Positions 8,168 through 13,826 of a DNA stretch of 16,510 bases are shown here, piece after piece. Location of the stretch: contig RKSA01000171.1 of assembly GCA_007571115.1 (NCBI GenBank), forward strand, positions 1 through 16,510, given 5' to 3'. Each line of letters begins with the position of its first letter. Positions within the stretch are counted from its first letter, which is position 1. Position numbers and translations under genes: made by a program. This stretch comes from Gammaproteobacteria bacterium. Lineage in GTDB: Bacteria; Pseudomonadota; Gammaproteobacteria; Pseudomonadales; Pseudohongiellaceae. The notes under the pieces are model-generated. The model was given only the letters and a program-made list of their open reading frames with translations. It searched no databases and was not told the origin of the DNA.

Positions 8168-8587
8168 TTATGTGGCCCACGGGTCGATGGTCGCCAGCCC
8201 GGCGGCCTCGAACGGCACAGTGTCCCGCGTTGCCACTTTCGCGCCATTGGCTGCGGCGATCGCGGCAATGTAGCCGTCGGATACAGAGATCGCTTGCCCG
8301 TTTGATCGGGCGGTCGCCATCAGTTCCGCATAGGCCTGCGAAGCGGCCAGATCGAACGACAGGATTCGACCAGTGAACATTGGGAGAATTCGCCGCTCAA
8401 TATCTTCGCTCAATCGCTCTCGACGTCGACCTGCTGGCAGCGCCCGTACTCCAAAACGCAGCTCGGCAACGGTGATCGTTGAGAGATGCAGCGTTTCAAG
8501 TGGCTGACCGTCAAGCCATTTCACAACGCTCGGATCCGAAACCTTGCGCAGCGGCTCGGATACCACATTTGTATCCAGCAGAATCAT
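8168..8587 (-). CDS. fitB: PIN-domain toxin, FitB/VapC type (predicted ribonuclease)
   Basis: This 139-residue protein is a full-length PIN-domain toxin of a type II toxin-antitoxin system, expected to cleave RNA with Mg2+ or Mn2+. It opens with MILLDTNVVSEPLR and continues with LSTITVAELRFGV, FDLAASQAYAEL, DGYIAAIA and VATRDTVPF, closely resembling Neisseria FitB. The four acidic PIN residues fall at Asp5, Glu42, Asp104 and Asp122, so the active site looks intact. The ATG at 8587 overlaps the antitoxin stop by four bases (ATGA). A longer in-frame ORF reaching 8848 is rejected because its extra N terminus is antitoxin DNA read in another frame. Translation is probably coupled to the antitoxin, as no good ribosome binding site is seen. 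The function of the FitB fold is established; the RNA target here is unknown. Confidence 0.92.
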   Translation of the reverse strand: MILLDTNVVSEPLRKVSDPSVVKWLDGQPLETLHLSTITVAELRFGVRALPAGRRRERLSEDIERRILPMFTGRILSFDLAASQAYAELMATARSNGQAISVSDGYIAAIAAANGAKVATRDTVPFEAAGLATIDPWAT

Positions 8588-8835
8588 GCCAGATCGGCAG
8601 GTTGGCTTGGTTCGTGGGAGCGTCTTGCGAAGTTCGCGAATTCTTCGTCGGTCAAGCCGGCGTATCGGCCGACAGAGGCTAGCAAGGCTCCCAGAGGGAT
8701 GCGTCCTTCCGGCAGGACCGTCTCTTCCAGAATGGCGCAGGCTTCGGCCTCGGTGCTGCGCCCCTTCAGGGCCGCTCGTGTGCGCAGGGCGCGATGCACC
8801 TGTTCTGGCAGGTCGCGCACGGTCAGTGTGGCCAT
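8584..8835 (-). CDS. fitA: ribbon-helix-helix antitoxin, FitA type
   Basis: This 83-residue protein precedes and overlaps the PIN toxin gene. Residues 1-40 (MATLTVRDLPEQVHRALRTR, then ALKGRSTEAEACAILEE) match the FitA-like ribbon-helix-helix DNA-binding fold: a short beta strand, then two helices, with an RS-TEAEACAILEE second helix. The C-terminal part (about 45-83) would wrap and block the toxin active site. Antitoxins of this family repress their own operon together with the toxin. The ATG at 8835 has GAGGA six bases upstream. The pair is complete and in the canonical antitoxin-first order. It is divergent from the complex I operon across 234 bp and sits 177 bp upstream of the receptor start on the same strand. 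Confidence 0.9.
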   Translation of the reverse strand: MATLTVRDLPEQVHRALRTRAALKGRSTEAEACAILEETVLPEGRIPLGALLASVGRYAGLTDEEFANFARRSHEPSQPADLA

Positions 8836-8844
8836 GGGAAATCC

Positions 8845-8853
8845 TCACGGTGA
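8845..8853. promoter_or_regulatory. candidate antitoxin operator (short palindrome)
   Basis: TCACGGTGA is a 9-bp palindrome with a central G. It lies 10 bases upstream of the antitoxin start and overlaps its ribosome binding site by two bases. Ribbon-helix-helix antitoxins bind short inverted repeats near their own promoters, so autoregulation here is plausible. It is short enough to be coincidence. Confidence 0.25.
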
Positions 8854-8866
8854 AGGCAATGCAGGA

Positions 8867-8895
8867 AAGTTACCAACATGATTTCGTCCGTGCAA
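8867..8895 (-). promoter_or_regulatory. candidate promoter of the fitAB-like operon
   Basis: On the minus strand TTGCAC (8890-8895) and TAACTT (8867-8872) are separated by 17 bases, giving a start near 8860 and a leader of about 25 bases to the antitoxin ATG. Both hexamers are weak matches to the sigma70 consensus; the spacing and position are the main support. Confidence 0.28.
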
Positions 8896-8934
8896 GTTTT
8901 TTGCTGGGATAGCCGCCACCACCAGCACAGGCGC

Positions 8935-8963
8935 TTGCCTTGGGCGGGCGTTACGTGTACAGT
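8935..8963 (+). promoter_or_regulatory. candidate promoter of the nuo operon
   Basis: TTGCCT (8935-8940) and TACAGT (8958-8963) are separated by exactly 17 bases, each matching four of six sigma70 consensus positions. Transcription would begin near 8970, leaving a leader of about 100 bases before nuoA. That leader holds a 6-bp stem (CGAGCC 9011-9016 with GGCTCG 9028-9033) and GGGCGGGC repeats. No other promoter-like pair in this gap is as good. Confidence 0.35.
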
Positions 8964-9069
8964 GCCGGACCAATTTTGCCGTGCCGCCGAATCTCGGGCG
9001 GGCGGGGCCGCGAGCCATCGCTTTCCGGGCTCGGGCGGGCTGGGAAACCGCTATCTTCTTGCACATCGA

Positions 9070-9498
9070 ATGAGTGAACTGACGCCATTTTTCAGCTACG
9101 CAGCCGCAGTGCTCGCCATCGTCGGCGCCATGCTCGGCCTGTCGTTTCTGCTCGGGCAGAGCGCAGCGCGCAAGTACCGCGACACGCCTTTCGAATCGGG
9201 GATCGTCTCGCTGGGCTCGGCGCAGTTCCGCAGCACGGTGCATTTCTACCTGCCGGCGATCCTGTTCATCATTTTCGATCTCGAGATCGTGTTCCTGTTC
9301 GCCTGGGCGGTATCGGTCCGCGAGACCGGCTGGACCGGCTACATCGAGATCCTCGTGTTCATCCTGATCCTGCTCGCAGCGCTGTTCTACCTGTGGCGAG
9401 TCGGCGCCCTCGACTGGCGAACCGGCGTGCAGCGCCGCGTGCTCGGTGAAATGCGCGGCGCTGGCGGCGTCGTCAACCGCAAGGAACTCGAACTGTGA
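9070..9498 (+). CDS. nuoA: NADH-quinone oxidoreductase subunit A
   Basis: This 142-residue membrane subunit of respiratory complex I lies near the junction of the peripheral and membrane arms. The family signature is clear: KYRDTPFESGI (residues 35-45), then FYLPAILFIIFDLEIVFLFAW (59-79) and the terminal GALDWRTG. Three membrane segments are expected (about 8-29, 59-80 and 89-110), with the acidic DLE in the second. ATG 9070 is chosen because the protein then has the usual NuoA length; the frame is open back to 8878, but those 64 codons look like non-coding leader. No clear ribosome binding site is seen. It is the first gene of nuoA-B-CD-E-F-G and overlaps nuoB by four bases. Confidence 0.96.
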   Translation: MSELTPFFSYAAAVLAIVGAMLGLSFLLGQSAARKYRDTPFESGIVSLGSAQFRSTVHFYLPAILFIIFDLEIVFLFAWAVSVRETGWTGYIEILVFILILLAALFYLWRVGALDWRTGVQRRVLGEMRGAGGVVNRKELEL

Positions 9499-10136
9499 GC
9501 TGGCAGTTGCAAAAAGCTGAGCAAGCTTCGGCCGGCCAGCCGGGCGCCGCCGGAATCGACGACTTCCTGCGCCGCAACGTCGTCATGGCCAAGCTCGAGG
9601 ACATGATCGCCTGGGGTCGCAAGAACTCGATCTGGCCGTTCAATTTCGGCCTTTCGTGCTGCTACGTCGAGATGGCGACAGCGTTCACCCCCCGCCACGA
9701 TCTGGCGCGCTTCGGCGCCGAGGTGATTCGCGGAACTCCCCGGCAGGCCGACATGATCGTCATCGCCGGCACGGTGTTCCGCAAGATGGCGCCCATCGTG
9801 CGCCTGCTGCATGACCAGATGCTCGAGCCGAAATGGGTCATCAGCATGGGCTCCTGCGCCAATTCCGGGGGCATGTACGACATCTATTCGGTGGTGCAGG
9901 GGGTTGACAAGTTCCTTCCCGTCGATGTCTACGTTTCCGGCTGCCCGCCTCGCCCCGAAGCCCTGCTGCAAGGGCTGATCCTGTTGCAGGAATCGATCGG
10001 CAAGCAGCGCCGTCCGCTGAGTTGGGTCATCAACGAGCAGGGCGTGATCCAGAAGCAGCCGCGCACCGTGCAGCGCGAGCTGCGGCGCCCCGAACGAATC
10101 GCCGCCACCGAACTGCGTTCGCCGGATCGCGTCTGA
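9495..10136 (+). CDS. nuoB: NADH-quinone oxidoreductase subunit B
   Basis: This 213-residue peripheral-arm subunit carries the terminal iron-sulfur cluster N2 that reduces ubiquinone. The N2 ligands are visible: the tandem Cys55-Cys56 in FGLSCCYVEM, Cys121 in SMGSCANSGGMYDIYS and Cys150 in VSGCPPRPEAL. The start is GTG at 9495, sharing GTGA with the nuoA stop; AAGGAA lies about eight bases upstream. An ATG at codon 31 would remove conserved N-terminal sequence only partly, but the GTG gives normal length. It is translationally coupled to nuoA by the overlap and followed by a 62-base purine-rich linker before nuoCD. Confidence 0.97.
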   Translation: MSWQLQKAEQASAGQPGAAGIDDFLRRNVVMAKLEDMIAWGRKNSIWPFNFGLSCCYVEMATAFTPRHDLARFGAEVIRGTPRQADMIVIAGTVFRKMAPIVRLLHDQMLEPKWVISMGSCANSGGMYDIYSVVQGVDKFLPVDVYVSGCPPRPEALLQGLILLQESIGKQRRPLSWVINEQGVIQKQPRTVQRELRRPERIAATELRSPDRV

Positions 10137-10198
10137 GCGGACAGCGAGCAAGCACGGAAGCACAAGCAAGAGCACAGAAGAGCCGGTCAGCCATCAAA
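10137..10198 (+). repeat. purine-rich repetitive linker between nuoB and nuoCD
   Basis: In an operon whose other genes overlap or nearly touch, this 62-base gap is the longest. It is rich in A, G and C with few T residues and contains degenerate repeats of AAGCAC (for example AAGCAC at 10149-10154 and again a few bases later, with AGAGCAC further on). It shows no hairpin or strong ribosome binding site. It may keep the region unstructured for ribosome entry; that is inference. Confidence 0.35.
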
Positions 10199-11989
10199 AT
10201 GCAAGCCACAGCGCCCGACATCGAGGCCACCACCAAAACCATGGCCCCCGCAAGCCGCATCGCCGAAGGCTTGCGCGCCAGTTTCGCTGGCCGCATCCTT
10301 GCCGAGCAGCACACCTGCGACGGCATCCCGACGGTCTGGGTCGACCGTGGCGATGTCGTCGAGTTCTTGCGCGCCCTGCGCGATGCCAGCGAGCCGCGCT
10401 TCGAGATGCTGCTCGACCTGACCGCTATCGACGAGCGGTTCCGTTGCCACCGCGAAGGCCAGCCAGCCAGCGATTTCACCGTCGTCTACCACTTGCTGTC
10501 GTTTTCCGGCAATCGCGACTTTCGCGTCAAGGTTCCCCTGCTCGATGCGGACTTGCGCATACCGACCGTGACCGGGCTCTGGCCCGCCGCGAACTGGTAC
10601 GAACGCGAAGCCTGGGACATGTTCGGCATCGATTTTGCCGGCCATCCGAACCTGTTCCGGCTCATTCTGCCGCCGACCTGGCAAGGCCATCCGCTGCGCA
10701 AGGAGCATCCGGCCCGGGCGACCGAAATGGCGCCGTACTCCCTCGACGACGACCAGGCCGGCCACGAGCAGGATGCCTTGCTCTTCAACCCCGAACAATG
10801 GGGAATGAAGCGGCAGTCGGAACATTCCGAATTCATGTTCCTCAACCTCGGGCCGAACCATCCGAGCGTCCATGGCGCGTTCCGCATCGCCTTGCAGCTC
10901 GATGGCGAGATTCTCGTCGACGCAGTTCCCGACATCGGCTATCACCATCGCGGTGCGGAAAAGATGGCCGAGCGGCAGTCCTGGCATACCTTCATTCCGT
11001 ACACCGACCGAATAGACTATCTCGGCGGCGTGATGAACAACCTTCCCTACGTGATGGCAGTGGAGAAGATGGCGGGAATCGAGGTTCCCGAACGCGCCAG
11101 GGTGATCCGCATCATGCTCGCGGAAATGTTCCGCATATGCAGCCATTTGCTGTTCTACGGCACCTTCGCCCAGGACGTCGGCCAGCTTTCGCCGATTTTC
11201 TACATGTTTGTCGAGCGCGAACGGATCTTCAACATCATCGAGTCGATTTGCGGGGCGCGCATGCATCCGGGCTGGTTCCGCATCGGCGGAGTCGCCCAGG
11301 ATCTTCCCGAAGGCTGGGACATGCGAGTCCGCGAGCTGCTCGAGTTCATGCCGCCGCGGCTCGACGAGTACGACGCCATGGTGCTGCGCAACGGCGTGCT
11401 CAAGCGGCGCACCCAGGGAGTCGGCGTCTACGACACCCAGCAAGCCTTCGACTGGGGAGTCACCGGCGCCGGCCTGCGCGCCACGGGCCTCGAATGGGAT
11501 TTCCGCAAGCAACGCCCCTATGCCGGCTACGACGAGTTCGAGTTCGATGTTCCCATCGCGGTGAACGGCGACTGCTACGACCGCTGCGCGGTGCGAGTCG
11601 AGGAAATGCGGCAAAGCCTGCGGATCATCAAGCAATGCCTTGACAATATGCCCGGCGGCCACTACAAGTCCGACCATCCCTTGACGACTCCGCCGCGCAA
11701 GGAAGACACGCTGCGCGACATCGAGACCTTGATCAACCACTTTCTCAGCGTCAGTTGGGGCCCGGTCATCCCCGCTGCGGAGGCGACGGTATCGATCGAG
11801 GCGACCAAGGGGATCAATAGCTACTATCTCGTCAGCGATGGCGGCGGCGGTTCGTACCGCACGCGCATCCGCACTCCCTCGTTCGCGCATTTGCAGATGA
11901 TTCCGCAGATCAGCAGGGGCTTCATGGTCGCCGACCTGATCGCGATCATCGCCAGCATCGATTTCGTCATGGCCGACGTCGATCGATAG
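10199..11989 (+). CDS. nuoCD: fused NADH-quinone oxidoreductase subunit C/D
   Basis: This 596-residue fusion joins two complex I subunits that are separate in many bacteria. Residues 1-185 are NuoC, with ANWYEREAWDMFGIDFAGHP (131-150) and WQGHPLRKEHP (161-171). A short linker leads to NuoD, opening with NLGPNHPSVHGAFR (216-229), part of the ubiquinone pocket with NuoB. DIGYHHRGAEKM, YTDRIDYLGG, FRIGGVAQDLP, HPLTTPP, EATKGINSYYL and the terminus IDFVMADVDR follow. The fused form is known from enterobacteria, pseudomonads and some relatives, and the length matches. ATG 10199 is preferred: the frame extends to 10022, but the earlier codons lie in nuoB and a repeat-rich linker. ATG 10241 is a less likely alternative. 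No strong ribosome binding site precedes either. Confidence 0.97.
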   Translation: MQATAPDIEATTKTMAPASRIAEGLRASFAGRILAEQHTCDGIPTVWVDRGDVVEFLRALRDASEPRFEMLLDLTAIDERFRCHREGQPASDFTVVYHLLSFSGNRDFRVKVPLLDADLRIPTVTGLWPAANWYEREAWDMFGIDFAGHPNLFRLILPPTWQGHPLRKEHPARATEMAPYSLDDDQAGHEQDALLFNPEQWGMKRQSEHSEFMFLNLGPNHPSVHGAFRIALQLDGEILVDAVPDIGYHHRGAEKMAERQSWHTFIPYTDRIDYLGGVMNNLPYVMAVEKMAGIEVPERARVIRIMLAEMFRICSHLLFYGTFAQDVGQLSPIFYMFVERERIFNIIESICGARMHPGWFRIGGVAQDLPEGWDMRVRELLEFMPPRLDEYDAMVLRNGVLKRRTQGVGVYDTQQAFDWGVTGAGLRATGLEWDFRKQRPYAGYDEFEFDVPIAVNGDCYDRCAVRVEEMRQSLRIIKQCLDNMPGGHYKSDHPLTTPPRKEDTLRDIETLINHFLSVSWGPVIPAAEATVSIEATKGINSYYLVSDGGGGSYRTRIRTPSFAHLQMIPQISRGFMVADLIAIIASIDFVMADVDR

Positions 11990-12001
11990 GAAGCAGCGCC
12001 A

Positions 12002-12526
12002 ATGAATAGCAGCCGTGAACAACTGATCGCCTCGACCGCAGCCGCGAACCATCTGCTCGAGGCCGAAATCGCCGAAATCGAGCACGAGCGGACCCTGTAC
12101 CCCGATACCCGCGCCGTGGGCCTCGAGGCGCTGAAGATCGTGCAGAAGCATCGCGGCTGGGTTTCCGACGAATCGCTGCTTGCGGTCGCCGAATATCTCG
12201 GGCTTCCCGTTGCCGAGCTCGAAGGGGTCGCGACCTTCTTCAACCTGATCTATCGCCGCCCCGTCGGCAGGAACGTGATCCTGCACTGCAACAGCGTCAG
12301 TTGCTGGATCATGGGCTGCGAGCAACTGAAAGAGAGAATTTCCGCCGAACTCGGAATCGATTTTGGCGAGACCAGCGAGGACGGCGAATTCACGCTGATT
12401 CCGGTTCCCTGCCTCGGCGACTGTGACCGCGCTCCGGTGCTGATGGTCGGTGCCGACCAGCATCGCAACGTCAGCGCGGAATCGCTCGGCGAAATTTTCG
12501 CTCGCTACCGCAACAGGCAGGCCTGA
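12002..12526 (+). CDS. nuoE: NADH-quinone oxidoreductase subunit E
   Basis: This 174-residue thioredoxin-like subunit of the NADH-dehydrogenase module binds the [2Fe-2S] cluster N1a beside FMN. The four ligands are visible: Cys96 and Cys101 in HCNSVSCW, and Cys137 and Cys141 in PCLGDCDRAP. An N-terminal helical region (about 15-80) includes LYPDTRAVGLEALKIVQKHR and VATFFNLIYRRP, as in the family. The ATG at 12002 follows the nuoCD stop by 12 bases, with a modest AGGAAG element before it. nuoF begins two bases after its stop. Confidence 0.96.
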   Translation: MNSSREQLIASTAAANHLLEAEIAEIEHERTLYPDTRAVGLEALKIVQKHRGWVSDESLLAVAEYLGLPVAELEGVATFFNLIYRRPVGRNVILHCNSVSCWIMGCEQLKERISAELGIDFGETSEDGEFTLIPVPCLGDCDRAPVLMVGADQHRNVSAESLGEIFARYRNRQA

Positions 12527-12528
12527 CC

Positions 12529-13809
12529 GTGTTCAACAACCCGCTAACCAGGAACATCGACTTCTCGCGGCCGCCCCTCGGGCTCGCGGACTACGAGGCG
12601 AGCGGCGGCTATGGCGGCCTGCACGCGATATCCAAGGGCCTCGAGCCCGCCGACGTGCTCGAACAGGTCAAGGAATCGGGGCTCAAGGGCCGCGGCGGCG
12701 CCGGCTTTCCCACGGGCCTGAAGTGGAGCTTCGTTCCCATGGGCGAGGGCGCCCCGCAGCAGAAGTACCTCGTCGTCAACGCCGACGAGATGGAGCCCGG
12801 AACCTTCAAGGATCGCCTGCTGCTCGAAGGCGACCCGCATTTGCTCATCGACGGCATGATCATCGCGGCCTACGCAATCCAGGCGAGCAAGGCCTACATC
12901 TTCCTGCGCGGCGAATACACCGACGCCGAGCGCGCCTTGCGCAAGGCCCTCGCCGAGGCCCGAGAGCAGGGCTATCTCGGTCGCGACATTCTCGGCACCG
13001 GCCACGATCTCGACATCATCCTCCATACCAGCGCCGGGCGCTACATCTGCGGCGAGGAAACCGCCCTGCTCAACGCCCTCGAAGGCAAGCGCGCCAATCC
13101 CCGCGCCAAGCCGCCCTTTCCCCAGGTCAGCGGGCTTTGGGGCAAGCCGACCATCGTCAACAATGTCGAAACGATCTGCAACCTTCCCGGCATCCTCGCC
13201 TGGGGGATCGACTGGTACCGCAGCCTGACCCGGGGCAGCGACCACGGCACCAAGCTGTTCGGAGTCAGCGGCAAGGTTCGCACTCCGGGCTGCTGGGAAC
13301 TGCCCCTGGGAACGCCGATCCGCGAATTGCTCGAAGCCCACGCCGGCGGAATGCGCGAAGGCCTCGAACTGAAAGGCTTCCTTCCCGGCGGCGGCTCGAC
13401 CGATTTCCTGCTCCCCGAGCATCTCGACCTGAAACTCGATTACGACAACATCGCCGCCGCTGGCAGCAGGCTCGCCACGGGGACGATGATCGTTCTCGAC
13501 GACCAGACCTGCCCGGTCGGAATGGTCGGCAACCTGATGACGTTCTTCTCCCACGAATCCTGCGGGTACTGCACGCCTTGCCGCGATGGACTACCCTGGG
13601 TCGACGAGATTTTCCGCGACCTCGAGCGCGGCAAGGGCCGCCGCGAAGACCTCGAGATCCTCGAGCAGCACGTCGACTACATGGGCCCGGGCAAGACCTT
13701 CTGCGCACTGGCGCCAGGCGCCACCGCGCCCCTCGGCAGCGCCCTGCGGCATTTTCGCGAGGATTTCGAGCGCCACGTCGACGAGCAGCGTTGTCCCTAC
13801 CGGAACTGA
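12529..13809 (+). CDS. nuoF: NADH-quinone oxidoreductase subunit F (NADH- and FMN-binding)
   Basis: This 426-residue subunit oxidises NADH: it binds NADH and FMN and passes electrons to [4Fe-4S] cluster N3. The glycine-rich GRGGAGFPTGLKWSF (residues 54-68) and NADEMEPGTFKDR (84-96) form the nucleotide/FMN site; ICGEETALLNALEGKRANPR follows. The N3 ligands are Cys345, Cys348 and Cys351 in ESCGYCTPCRDG, and Cys392 in GKTFCALAPGA. The start is GTG at 12529, two bases after nuoE; an AGG-containing element precedes it. The NADEMEP version of the motif is the one found in Escherichia coli NuoF. The C terminus stops soon after the N3 region (short compared with some homologs). Its stop overlaps a five-codon ORF leading to nuoG. 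Confidence 0.97.
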   Translation: MFNNPLTRNIDFSRPPLGLADYEASGGYGGLHAISKGLEPADVLEQVKESGLKGRGGAGFPTGLKWSFVPMGEGAPQQKYLVVNADEMEPGTFKDRLLLEGDPHLLIDGMIIAAYAIQASKAYIFLRGEYTDAERALRKALAEAREQGYLGRDILGTGHDLDIILHTSAGRYICGEETALLNALEGKRANPRAKPPFPQVSGLWGKPTIVNNVETICNLPGILAWGIDWYRSLTRGSDHGTKLFGVSGKVRTPGCWELPLGTPIRELLEAHAGGMREGLELKGFLPGGGSTDFLLPEHLDLKLDYDNIAAAGSRLATGTMIVLDDQTCPVGMVGNLMTFFSHESCGYCTPCRDGLPWVDEIFRDLERGKGRREDLEILEQHVDYMGPGKTFCALAPGATAPLGSALRHFREDFERHVDEQRCPYRN

Positions 13810-13826
13810 TGGCTGATAGCAAATGA
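13809..13826 (+). other. five-codon relay ORF between nuoF and nuoG
   Basis: ATG at 13809 overlaps the nuoF stop (TGATG) and encodes Met-Ala-Asp-Ser-Lys before a TGA at 13824-13826. That TGA overlaps the nuoG ATG at 13823 (ATGA). Ribosomes ending nuoF could reinitiate on this mini-ORF and then on nuoG, giving translational coupling without a good nuoG ribosome binding site. The arrangement is directly visible; the function is inference and it could be chance. Confidence 0.3.

Noticed and set aside
10187..12463. 758-codon open frame on the minus strand, opposite nuoCD and nuoE
   Set aside because: It is antisense to two unmistakable complex I genes. Strong G/C bias at third positions removes stop codons from the antisense frame, and its translation shows low-complexity, family-less sequence.
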